NCBI GenBank assembly: GCA_050692555.1 | Contig: JBOGVS010000033.1 | Location: 1-36,565 of the forward strand | Direction: 5' to 3' | Origin: DAITPV01 sp050692555 | GTDB lineage: Bacteria > Actinomycetota > UBA4738 > CALAEC01 | DNA length: 36,565 bases | Shown: positions 27,601 to 35,787 of the stretch, one piece after another | How positions within the stretch are numbered: position 1 is the stretch's first letter | Layout of the letters: each line of letters starts with the position of its first letter | Program-made: the position numbers and the translations under genes | Notes under the pieces: generated by a model | Seen by the model: only the letters and a program-made list of their open reading frames with translations | What the model was told of the DNA's origin: nothing | Database searches by the model: none

Positions 27601-28626
27601 GTGACTCGGCTGCTGGTCCAGGGCAGGCTGGCATGGATGGGGGCAGACCGCCTGCTCGACGATCCCGCGGTGGTCGTCGACGGCAGCCGGGTGACCTACG
27701 CGGGGCCGGCGCAGGGGGCCCCCGAAGCCGAGGAGGAGGTCTCGGGGGACTGGTTCCTGATGCCGGGGGCCTTCGACCATCACGTGCACATCGGGCTGTC
27801 GGACCCCAGGGCCGTCCTTCATGGAGGGGTCACCGCCGTTCGGGACCTGGGATGGCCACCGGAGGATGTGTTCCCGCTCGTCGATATCTCCCAGGGCACG
27901 GACTTCGAAGGCCCTCAGGTGGTCGCCGCCGGGCCGATGATCACCGCGGTGGGCGGCTATCCCACCCGCGCGGACTGGGGCCCCAGGGGGACCGGCCTGG
28001 AGGTCGCGGGGCCGGAGGAGGCTGCCGCAGCCGTGGACCGGATGGCCGCCCAGGATCCCGCCGTGATCAAGGTGGCCCTGAACGAGGAGGCCGGTCCGAC
28101 GCTTTCGGACGCCGAGCTGGTGGCGGTGTGCGAGGCGGCCCATGCCCGGGGCCTCCAGGTGACCGCGCACGTCCAGGGCCGGGGCCAGACCGAGCGTGCT
28201 CTTGGCGCGGGCGTGGATGAGCTGGCCCACTGCCCGTGGTCGGAGCGCCTGAGCGAGGATCTGGTGGCGGCACTGGCCCGGCAGGTGGCCATCGTGTCCA
28301 CGCTGGACATCCACTCCTACGGACGTCCCACACCGGAGCTGGCGGTAGCCATCGACAACCTTCGCAGGTTCGCCGCGGCAGGAGGCCGGGTGCGGTACGG
28401 AACCGACCTGGGCAACGGCCCGATCCCTCCGGGTATTCATCCCGCAGAGGCCCTTCACCTGGCGGCCGCTGGCCTGTCGGTGGGTCAGATCCTGGAGGCC
28501 ATGGCCCGGGGCCCCGGGCTCGTTGGCCTCGGGGGAGACCCGCGAACCGACCTCCATGCCCTCGGCCGGGTGCGGCTCGTGGTCCGTGAGGGCCGGGTCC
28601 GCCGCCTGGACCGGGTGCGGGAGTAG
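27601..28626 (+). CDS. Amidohydrolase (imidazolonepropionase-like metal-dependent hydrolase)
   Basis: This is a predicted cytoplasmic hydrolase of 341 residues in the amidohydrolase superfamily. A small beta-sandwich start (VDGSRVTYAGP) precedes the TIM barrel. Visible metal ligands are His61 and His63 (DHHVHI), Lys157 as a possible carbamylated bridging lysine (AVIKVAL), His190 (TAHVQG), His210 (ELAHCPWS) and Asp269 (YGTDLGNG). The set is complete, so the enzyme is probably active on a cyclic amide, ester or phosphoester. The substrate cannot be told. It is followed after 12 bases by the inositol-phosphate-type fusion gene. Confidence 0.88.
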   Translation: MTRLLVQGRLAWMGADRLLDDPAVVVDGSRVTYAGPAQGAPEAEEEVSGDWFLMPGAFDHHVHIGLSDPRAVLHGGVTAVRDLGWPPEDVFPLVDISQGTDFEGPQVVAAGPMITAVGGYPTRADWGPRGTGLEVAGPEEAAAAVDRMAAQDPAVIKVALNEEAGPTLSDAELVAVCEAAHARGLQVTAHVQGRGQTERALGAGVDELAHCPWSERLSEDLVAALARQVAIVSTLDIHSYGRPTPELAVAIDNLRRFAAAGGRVRYGTDLGNGPIPPGIHPAEALHLAAAGLSVGQILEAMARGPGLVGLGGDPRTDLHALGRVRLVVREGRVRRLDRVRE

Positions 28627-28638
28627 CATCCTTCGGGG

Positions 28639-30027
28639 ATGCGCGAGAAAGCCAAGCTGCCCGAGGGCCGCGAGCGCCCGGAGGGCCTTCCGCGGGCGGT
28701 CGGGCTACCCAGGCCTTCGGCGGGTGTGGTGCTGGCCGCGGGCCGCTCCGAGCGCCTCCGGGCCGTGACCGGGGGAGGGTCCAAGGCTCTTGTTCCTCTG
28801 GGCGGGCTCCGCCTGGTGGAACGGGCTATCAGGACCCTCCTGAGCCACGGCGTCGAGCGGGTCGTCCTGGTGGTCGGTTATCACGCCGGACCGGTGGCCG
28901 CGGTGGCCCGGCGCGCGGCGCCCGGACGGATCGAAGTGGTTGAGGCGTCCGACTGGGAGTTGGGCAACGGGGCCTCGCTGTCCGCGGCGCAGCGCGCGCT
29001 GGCCGACGCGCCGTCCTTCTTGGTGGTTTCGGCCGATCACGTGTTCTCCGAAGGCGCCCTGGCCGGGCTGATCGACGCCGGGGAGCCGGCCGTCCTCGTG
29101 GATCCTGCCGCCAGCCCCGAGGTGTGGGAGGAAGCCACCAAGGTCCGGGTGGACGAGGGCGGCCGGGTGGTCGAGCTGGGGAAGGACGTGCGCTCGCCGG
29201 TGATGGAATGCGGGGCGTTCCTCCTTCCTCAAGAGGTCTTCCTTGCCAGTCGGGCGGCGATCGGTGCGGGAAACGCCGAGCTGTCCGGCGCGTTGAGCGA
29301 GCTCGCCTCCCGGCGACGGGTGGTGGCGATGCCCCTTCGGACCGATGCCTGGTGGCAGGACGTCGACACCCCGGAGGACCTGGCCAGGGCCGGCAGGCTC
29401 CTGCGAGGCGGCCTGCCCCGCGCCTCGGACGGGCCCGTGTCCCGCCTGCTCAATCGACGGCTGTCGGTCCCGATCTCATGGCTCCTGGTCCGGCTCCGGC
29501 CCTCGCCGGACTTCCTCTCGGTGGTCGCCTTCCTGGTCGGACTGGCGGCGGCGGCGGCGCTGGGGATGGGTGGCGGCTTGCTCGGGGGCATCCTGGCTCA
29601 AGCGTGCTCGGTCCTGGACGGGGTGGACGGCGAGGTCGCCCGGCTCACCCTTCGGGCCGGTCCGCGGGGAACGTTGCTGGACGGCGTCCTGGACCGCCTC
29701 AGCGACGCGGCGATCTGCGCGGGCCTGGGGGTGTGGGCCGTGAGCACCGGAACCGACCCCACGGCCGCGGTGATCCTGGTCGGGGTGGCCACCACGGGAG
29801 CGATGTTGTCGATGGCCACCAAGGATCGGGTGGCCGCTCTCGGTCTGGAGCCTCCCTCGGAGCGACGGCTCGGGTGGCTGCTCGGCGGTCGGGACGGCCG
29901 GCTGTTCCTGGTGGCGATTCTGGCGATCCTGGGGCTGCCGGTGGCGGCTCTGGCTGCCACCGCGGCCACCTCGGCCGTATCGGCGGGGCTCCGGGTGGCC
30001 TTCGCGCGGACGGCCCCGCAGCGCTGA
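28639..30027 (+). CDS. Nucleotidyltransferase / CDP-alcohol phosphotransferase fusion (IPCT-DIPPS-like)
   Basis: Two enzymes are joined in 462 residues. The N-terminal half (about 25-255) is a nucleotidyltransferase with VLAAGRSERL and SKALVPLGG. The C-terminal half (about 275-460) is a membrane CDP-alcohol phosphotransferase with several hydrophobic helices. Its motif D-x2-DG-x2-AR-x8-G-x3-D-x3-D is matched without error, beginning at Asp327. This architecture is that of CTP:inositol-1-phosphate cytidylyltransferase/di-myo-inositol-phosphate-phosphate synthase, which makes the precursor of the solute di-myo-inositol phosphate in Archaeoglobus and Rubrobacter. No inositol-phosphate synthase or phosphatase gene is nearby. 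A related phospholipid or polyol-phosphate synthesis role remains possible. A TAGCAT nine bases before ATG 28639 overlaps the preceding stop. Confidence 0.83.
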   Translation: MREKAKLPEGRERPEGLPRAVGLPRPSAGVVLAAGRSERLRAVTGGGSKALVPLGGLRLVERAIRTLLSHGVERVVLVVGYHAGPVAAVARRAAPGRIEVVEASDWELGNGASLSAAQRALADAPSFLVVSADHVFSEGALAGLIDAGEPAVLVDPAASPEVWEEATKVRVDEGGRVVELGKDVRSPVMECGAFLLPQEVFLASRAAIGAGNAELSGALSELASRRRVVAMPLRTDAWWQDVDTPEDLARAGRLLRGGLPRASDGPVSRLLNRRLSVPISWLLVRLRPSPDFLSVVAFLVGLAAAAALGMGGGLLGGILAQACSVLDGVDGEVARLTLRAGPRGTLLDGVLDRLSDAAICAGLGVWAVSTGTDPTAAVILVGVATTGAMLSMATKDRVAALGLEPPSERRLGWLLGGRDGRLFLVAILAILGLPVAALAATAATSAVSAGLRVAFARTAPQR

Positions 30028-30051
30028 GCCGTCACCGACGGACCCCCTTGT

Positions 30052-30057
30052 TACGAT
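30052..30057 (+). promoter_or_regulatory. Candidate -10 element of leaderless uvrA
   Basis: TACGAT is followed by six bases and GTG 30064. No Shine-Dalgarno sequence fits between, and the spacing is identical to that of uvrB. Confidence 0.55.
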
Positions 30058-30063
30058 TGGCCC

Positions 30064-32931
30064 GTGGGCACCGATCGGATCGTCATCCACGGGGCCCGTG
30101 AGCACAATCTCCGGAATGTCCATCTGGAGCTTCCCCGGAACGAGCTGATCGTGTTCACGGGCCTGTCGGGCTCGGGCAAGTCGTCGCTGGCCTTCGACAC
30201 CATCTATGCGGAGGGTCAGCGACGATACGTCGAGTCCCTGTCCTCGTACGCCCGTCAGTTCCTGGGCCAGATGGAGAAGCCGGACGTCGACTTCATCGAG
30301 GGTCTGTCGCCGGCCATTTCGATCGACCAGAAGTCGACCTCCCGGAACCCCCGGTCGACCGTGGGGACCATCACGGAGGTGTACGACTACCTCAGGGTCC
30401 TGTATGCCCGAGTGGGACACCCTCACTGTCCCAAGTGCGGCCGGCCGATCGGTCGCCAGACGCCGGACCAGATCGTGGACCAGGTCCTGAGCCTTCCGGA
30501 GGGGACCCGGTTCCAGGTCCTGGCACCGGTGGTTCGGGGACGAAAGGGCGAGTACGAGCGGCTCCTCAAGGACCTGGCCGGGAAGGGGTTCGCCCGGGCC
30601 CGGATCGACGGCGAGGTCCGGGACCTGTCCGAGCCCATCCGGCTCGAACGTCACTACAAGCACACCATCGAGGTCGTGGTGGACCGGCTGGTGGCCAAGC
30701 CGGACATCCGCCGCCGGGTGGCCGACAGCGTGGAGACCGCGCTGGGCCTGACCGAAGGACTGGTCTCCCTGGCGGTGCAGACCGACGGCAAGGAAGAGGA
30801 CGTCACGTTCTCCCAGAAGCTCGCCTGTCCCTACGACAACATCTCCTTCGACGAGCTGGCCCCCCGGAACTTCTCGTTCAACTCGCCGTACGGGGCCTGC
30901 ACCACGTGCGACGGGCTGGGGACCCGCCTGGAGGTCGATCCGGCCCTGGTGGTCCCCGATTCCGACCTGTCGATCGCGGAGGGCGCCGTGGCCCCGTGGG
31001 CTTCCACTCGGACCGAGTACTGGAACCGGGTGCTGGAGGCGTCGGCGGAGACACACGGGTTCTCCCTGGACACCCCGTGGCGCCGGCTGCCGGGGTGGGC
31101 CAAGGACGTCGTGCTGTACGGCTCCGACGAGCAGATCTATATCCGATACCGGAACCGGTACGGAAGGGTCCGCTCGTACCACACCACCTACGAGGGCGTG
31201 ATCCCCAACGTGGAGCGCCGGCACGACGAGACGGACTCCGATTACGCCCGGCAGCGGTACGAGCAGTACATGCGGGAGGTGCCCTGCCGGGCCTGCAAGG
31301 GCGCTCGCCTGCGCCCGGAGTCCCTGGCGGTCACGGTGGGCGACCTGAACATCGCCAAGCTCACCGGGATGTCGGTGGAGCGGACGCTCCGGTTCCTGGA
31401 GGAGCTGCCCGGCCGGTTGTCCGACCGGGAGAACATGATCGCCGAGCGTCTCCTCAAGGAGATCCGGGCCCGCCTGGGGTTCCTGGTCGACGTGGGCCTG
31501 GACTACCTGACCCTGAGCCGGGCCGCGGGGACCCTGGCCGGGGGAGAGGCGCAGCGGATCCGGCTGGCCACCCAGATCGGCTCGGGCCTGGTGGGGGTGC
31601 TGTACATCCTGGACGAGCCGTCGATCGGGCTGCACCAGCGGGACAACCGGCGCCTGATCGACACGCTGATCCGCCTGCGAGACCTGGGGAACACCCTGAT
31701 CGTGGTGGAGCACGACGAGACCACGATCCGGACCGCCGACTGGATCGTGGACATCGGGCCGGGAGCCGGAGACGCCGGCGGGGAGATCGTGTACGCCGGC
31801 CCGGTGGACGGCATCCTGGAGCTGGACCGGTCCATCACCGGGGAGTACCTGGCCGGTCGGCGGGAGATCCCCGTTCCCCGGACCCGTCGCCGGCCGGGCG
31901 CCCGGAGGCTGGAGGTTCGAGGTGCCGCCGAGCACAACCTCAAGGGGATCGACGTGCTCTTCCCCCTCGGCCTCCTGATCAGTGTCACCGGGGTGTCGGG
32001 CTCGGGGAAGTCCACGTTGGTCGAGGACGTCGTGCACCGAGCCCTGCAGGCCAAGGTCAACAGATCCCGGATCGTTCCCGGCAAGCACCGCCGTCTGGTG
32101 GGGTGGGAGGAGATCGACAAGGTCGTGCATGTCGACCAGTCGCCGATCGGCCGAACACCCCGGTCGAACCCCGCCACGTACACGGGGGTGTTCGACCACG
32201 TCCGCCGGTTGTTCTCCCAGACCCCTGAGGCCCGGGTGCGGGGGTACCTCCCGGGGCGGTTCTCGTTCAACGTCCGCGGGGGACGATGCGAGGCCTGTGC
32301 CGGTGATGGGCAGATCAAGATCGAGATGCACTTCCTTCCCGACGTGTACGTCACCTGTGAGCAATGCAAGGGAGCTCGGTACAACCGGGAGACCCTGTCG
32401 GTGAAGTTCAAGGGGCGCAACATCGCCGACGTGTTGGCCATGAGCGTGGACGAAGCCCTGGAGTTCTTCCGGAACATCCCGGTGATCGCCCGGCACCTCC
32501 AGACGCTGTCGGACGTGGGCCTGGGGTACATCAAGCTCGGCCAGCCGGCCCCCACCTTGTCCGGCGGGGAAGCCCAAAGGGTCAAGCTGGCCTCGGAGCT
32601 GTCCCGGCGGGCCACCGGAAGGACCTTCTACATCCTCGACGAGCCCACCACCGGCCTGCACTTCGACGACGTGCGGAAGCTGCTGTCGGTGTTGGATCGA
32701 CTGGTGGAGGCGGGCAACACGGTGGTGGTGATCGAGCACAACCTGGACGTGGTCAAGACCGCGGACTGGATCATCGACCTGGGACCTGAGGGCGGCGATG
32801 CCGGCGGCGAGGTGGTGGCCACGGGCTCGCCGGAGGAGCTTGCCGCCCACCCCGCCTCGTACACCGGGCGGTTCCTGGCGGACGTCCTGCACCTCCCGGA
32901 GCCGGTCGCGGCGGGGGGTTCGGGGGGGTAG
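30064..32931 (+). CDS. uvrA: Excinuclease ABC subunit A
   Basis: UvrA is the damage-sensing ATPase of nucleotide excision repair; it acts as a dimer that loads UvrB. It has two ABC modules. The Walker A sites are GLSGSGKSS (33-41) and GVSGSGKST (about 643-651); the signatures are TLAGGE and TLSGGE. The C-terminal zinc module is intact: Cys742, Cys745, Cys765 and Cys768. The first zinc module is not. Cys279 and Cys282 are present, but the first pair reads CPYDN (Cys255), where other actinobacterial proteins that I recall have CPYDH or CPNGH. The length, 955 residues, is normal. GTG 30064 is set by the conserved start DRIVIHGAREHNL. Confidence 0.98.
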   Translation: MGTDRIVIHGAREHNLRNVHLELPRNELIVFTGLSGSGKSSLAFDTIYAEGQRRYVESLSSYARQFLGQMEKPDVDFIEGLSPAISIDQKSTSRNPRSTVGTITEVYDYLRVLYARVGHPHCPKCGRPIGRQTPDQIVDQVLSLPEGTRFQVLAPVVRGRKGEYERLLKDLAGKGFARARIDGEVRDLSEPIRLERHYKHTIEVVVDRLVAKPDIRRRVADSVETALGLTEGLVSLAVQTDGKEEDVTFSQKLACPYDNISFDELAPRNFSFNSPYGACTTCDGLGTRLEVDPALVVPDSDLSIAEGAVAPWASTRTEYWNRVLEASAETHGFSLDTPWRRLPGWAKDVVLYGSDEQIYIRYRNRYGRVRSYHTTYEGVIPNVERRHDETDSDYARQRYEQYMREVPCRACKGARLRPESLAVTVGDLNIAKLTGMSVERTLRFLEELPGRLSDRENMIAERLLKEIRARLGFLVDVGLDYLTLSRAAGTLAGGEAQRIRLATQIGSGLVGVLYILDEPSIGLHQRDNRRLIDTLIRLRDLGNTLIVVEHDETTIRTADWIVDIGPGAGDAGGEIVYAGPVDGILELDRSITGEYLAGRREIPVPRTRRRPGARRLEVRGAAEHNLKGIDVLFPLGLLISVTGVSGSGKSTLVEDVVHRALQAKVNRSRIVPGKHRRLVGWEEIDKVVHVDQSPIGRTPRSNPATYTGVFDHVRRLFSQTPEARVRGYLPGRFSFNVRGGRCEACAGDGQIKIEMHFLPDVYVTCEQCKGARYNRETLSVKFKGRNIADVLAMSVDEALEFFRNIPVIARHLQTLSDVGLGYIKLGQPAPTLSGGEAQRVKLASELSRRATGRTFYILDEPTTGLHFDDVRKLLSVLDRLVEAGNTVVVIEHNLDVVKTADWIIDLGPEGGDAGGEVVATGSPEELAAHPASYTGRFLADVLHLPEPVAAGGSGG

Positions 32932-33013
32932 CTCGCCAGGATGCGTTCGGGCATGGACATCACCGGGCGAGCGGACCCCCCGATCGAACGAGCGTGATAG
33001 AAAACGGTACATC

Positions 33014-34564
33014 GTGCTGAGGAAGGTGCTGTTCGCGCTGCCCGGGCTCGCCCTGCTGGCTTCGGCCTGCGGGGGACAGGGCATCGTGGTCCGGGCCCAG
33101 GAGCCCCCGGACGCGGCCTTCTTTACCCAGGTCGTGGACCCCGAGGGCAACGCCGGGGTCGGCCTATCGATCACCTCCGACGCGGACGGCAACCCCCATC
33201 TCGCATACCTGACCTTCCAGGAGGAGCCTCCCGCCGGGGAGCCCGCCCCGCCGACGGACCCTCTGGCGCCCGTCCTGCCGGCCGTCCAGCACGCACACCT
33301 GGTGGGGGGCATCTGGACCCACAGCACGGTCTTCCAGGAAGCCGCGGTGGCCCCCGAGGACGTCACCGACATCGCGGTCGACGCGGAGGGGGTCCACCAC
33401 GTGGTGTGGACCCAGGCTGGAGCGCTCCTCTATTCGAGCAACGCGGAAGGGGAGTTCTCGGAGCCGGAGGAGGTGGCGCCTGCGGGGGCCACCGGCATCT
33501 CGGTGTGGGCCGACGAGCGAGGAACGCCCTACGTGGCGTTCTACGAGAATCTGGACGATCCTGAAGGCCCCGCCGCCCTGGTCCGGGTGGCCACGCCTTC
33601 CGGCCAGGGCTGGGACGTGGAGACCGCGGCGGAGTCCGACTTCGCCGACCCGCAGAGCACGGCCGTCGGGCCCGGGCCGGACGGCCCCATGGTGGCGTAC
33701 GCGGATCCGGGCGGAGTGCGGCTGACTCGCCGTTCCGGCCAACGGTGGGTGAGCGAGACCGCGGACCCCGACGGCCGGGGCGGGGTGAGCATGGCCCTGG
33801 ACGCCGACGGGAACCCCCACCTGGCGTACCTCACCTCGGACGACGCGGTTCGCCATGCCCACTCCATCGGTGGAAGTCCGTGGGAGATCTCCGATGTGGC
33901 CACCGGCGCCGCGAACTTCCCGACGTCGATCGCCCTGGACCCCGAGAGTGTGCACTTCGTGGCCTGGCAGGGCCCGAACGGCATCGCGGTGGCCTCCAAC
34001 GCCTCCGGGGAGTTCGTCGAGGAGCCCCTGACCGGGGCGGAGACCGGGACCCGCCCCGGACTGGCCGCCGGCCCGGAAGCCATCAACCTGGCCTGGTACG
34101 ACACAGAGGACACCGAGCTCCACATGGCCACCCGCACCGACGACGTGCCCCTCCTGGCCATGCCCTCCCCGTCGGCGGCCGCCGGTGGGGGAGAGGTACC
34201 CGCGGAATGCCAGCCGGAAGGAACCGAGCTAACTCTCACCGCCCCCCCCGGGGCCCTCTCCACTGGCTGGGCGGAGACCTGCCTGGCCGTCGAGGCGGAA
34301 GAGCCCTTCTCCATCGAGCTGGTCAATCAGGACACCGCCCCGCACAACGTAGGCATCTATTCGGCCGAGCCGCCTACGGGACCGAACATCTTCAGCAGTC
34401 CGATCAGCGGGGTCGCCGCCGGCGCCACCGAGACATACGAGGTCCCGCCCATCGATCAGACCGGGAACCTCTACTTCCAGTGCGACATCCATCCCACCAC
34501 GATGACCGGCACGTTCGTGGTCGCCGGGGCCGAGGGCGGCGGAGGGGGCGGAGAGGACGCTTAG
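33014..34564 (+). CDS. Lipoprotein with seven propeller-like repeats and a C-terminal cupredoxin domain
   Basis: This is a predicted exported lipoprotein of 516 residues. The signal peptide LFALPGLALLASAC ends in a lipobox-like ASAC. Seven related segments follow, each a hydrophobic-Asp strand and then H/P-x-[AV]-[YW]: ITSDADGNPHLAYL, IAVDAEGVHHVVWT, ISVWADERGTPYVAFYE, TAVGPGPDGPMVAYAD, MALDADGNPHLAYLT, IALDPESVHFVAWQ and LAAGPEAINLAWYD. Seven units suggest a complete seven-bladed beta-propeller. From about residue 395 a cupredoxin fold follows, with candidate copper ligands His444, Cys490, His493 and Met497 (FQCDIHPTTM). The start is GTG 33014. GTG 33026, behind AGGAAG, is an alternative. 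Electron transfer or copper-dependent chemistry at the cell surface is inference. It ends four bases from the convergent deacetylase-like gene. Confidence 0.8.
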   Translation: MLRKVLFALPGLALLASACGGQGIVVRAQEPPDAAFFTQVVDPEGNAGVGLSITSDADGNPHLAYLTFQEEPPAGEPAPPTDPLAPVLPAVQHAHLVGGIWTHSTVFQEAAVAPEDVTDIAVDAEGVHHVVWTQAGALLYSSNAEGEFSEPEEVAPAGATGISVWADERGTPYVAFYENLDDPEGPAALVRVATPSGQGWDVETAAESDFADPQSTAVGPGPDGPMVAYADPGGVRLTRRSGQRWVSETADPDGRGGVSMALDADGNPHLAYLTSDDAVRHAHSIGGSPWEISDVATGAANFPTSIALDPESVHFVAWQGPNGIAVASNASGEFVEEPLTGAETGTRPGLAAGPEAINLAWYDTEDTELHMATRTDDVPLLAMPSPSAAAGGGEVPAECQPEGTELTLTAPPGALSTGWAETCLAVEAEEPFSIELVNQDTAPHNVGIYSAEPPTGPNIFSSPISGVAAGATETYEVPPIDQTGNLYFQCDIHPTTMTGTFVVAGAEGGGGGGEDA

Positions 34565-34568
34565 GAGC

Positions 34569-35618
34569 TCATCGGCCCAGCCGGGTCAGCCCGTCGGCCG
34601 GTGTGGTGAACGCCAGCCTCCCAGCAAGCGGGATCTCGAACAGGTGGTCCATGATCCCCTCGAACGTGCGGGCCGTAGCGGTTCGGATGAGGATGTCGCT
34701 GCGAATGGCGAATGCCAGATAGGGGAGATCGATGTCACCAAGGCGGTCGGCCACCGAGGCCCAGAAGTCCTGAGGGCTTCGCCACGGCATCCACATCGCC
34801 AGCAGGCGATGGGACGGACCCGGACGGCGGCTCTGCCCCGCGACTTCCGCTGGCCGCAGCCGGCGCATCACCCCGCGAGCGGTTCGCATCGGGTGGCGGA
34901 GACGGGAGGCGGTGGTTCGGTGCCAGCTCCTGCGAAGGACTTGCCGGCCGGAGGTCAAGGGGATGACCCACAACCCGCCGTCCGACGCTCCCGAGGGCAC
35001 CCGGAAATCTGTTGAGGATGGATGGTATGGAGCCTGGGGGACGGTGCGGTAATCGGGGAGCCACCCCGTCCAGCGCGCTCCCTGGCGGTCACCCGGGCCC
35101 ACGGCGGGCTCTCCGGGCTCCGGGGTGAGGTCGAAACGAGCACCGAGGCGCTGGACCTGGTCCACCGTCTCATCACTCAGCCACCGGCTCCCGAAACGGT
35201 GGAGCTCCGCCGGGTACCCGAAATGGGAGCGGAAGGCCTCGAACGAGTCGGCCACGCAGCGTTCCACCCACCGGGCGTCGGCGTGGTCGGCGATCCACCC
35301 GCCCGTCGGCCGGTCCCACCGCCAAGCGTGAGGGTGCACGCCGAGGGCATCGCCCCGTTCCCGGGCCTCCTCGAAGAGCGCCCCGTAGGCCTGGGCCGCC
35401 CAGGCGGCCGACCCGTAGGCCATCTCGACCTGCGGGTCCATCCGGAGGAACCACAGGTAGCGAACCCGCTCTCCCGTGACCTCCGTCAGCCGCGGCCGAA
35501 GGTCCCCCAGGTACTTCCACAGGAGCTCGAAGCCCCGCCAGGGGGGAGGGTCGTCGGGCGAGAACGTGCCCTCGTCGGGCTCGACGTCCACGCACAGGAA
35601 GACCGGCAAGGACTTCAT
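34569..35618 (-). CDS. Polysaccharide deacetylase-like protein
   Basis: This 349-residue protein is of the NodB/polysaccharide-deacetylase barrel type. The start strand FLCVDVEPDEG (Asp11, Glu13, Asp15) supplies the usual acidic metal-site residues. LGVHPHAWRWD (His95, His97) resembles the second metal motif. No signal peptide is seen. The true start is ATG 35618, because the region upstream of it is not conserved-looking and a CATAGT hexamer lies nine bases before this codon. The C-terminal part (about 200-349) is rich in Arg and Trp and contains IPLTSGRQVLRRSW. Substrate is unknown; cell-wall or capsular glycans are likely for the family. It is divergent from uvrC and convergent with the lipoprotein gene. 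Confidence 0.72.
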   Translation of the reverse strand: MKSLPVFLCVDVEPDEGTFSPDDPPPWRGFELLWKYLGDLRPRLTEVTGERVRYLWFLRMDPQVEMAYGSAAWAAQAYGALFEEARERGDALGVHPHAWRWDRPTGGWIADHADARWVERCVADSFEAFRSHFGYPAELHRFGSRWLSDETVDQVQRLGARFDLTPEPGEPAVGPGDRQGARWTGWLPDYRTVPQAPYHPSSTDFRVPSGASDGGLWVIPLTSGRQVLRRSWHRTTASRLRHPMRTARGVMRRLRPAEVAGQSRRPGPSHRLLAMWMPWRSPQDFWASVADRLGDIDLPYLAFAIRSDILIRTATARTFEGIMDHLFEIPLAGRLAFTTPADGLTRLGR

Positions 35619-35768
35619 GGCCGCACAACTATGACAGCCGGTCCCCGCCAAGGCGGCCCCACCCCGGCGGAAGGCGTCCCCGACCGTTCGACGCCCGGGC
35701 ACCCTCCGTTTCCTTCCCCGCCTCCAGGCCGATCACTCCAATGAGTTCGCCACCGGAGCAGGGCCGCC

Positions 35769-35774
35769 TACAAT
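35769..35774 (+). promoter_or_regulatory. Candidate -10 element of uvrC
   Basis: TACAAT ends 13 bases before GTG 35788 and overlaps the alternative ATG 35773. If it is the -10 element, the transcript would begin near 35781 and only the GTG could serve as start codon. Confidence 0.45.
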
Positions 35775-35787
35775 GGAGTACGAGCAG

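Noticed and set aside
29476..33372. A 1298-codon minus-strand open frame opposite uvrA
   Set aside because: The complementary strand carries an intact uvrA plus parts of two other supported genes. The antisense product has no recognisable domain and low-complexity composition.
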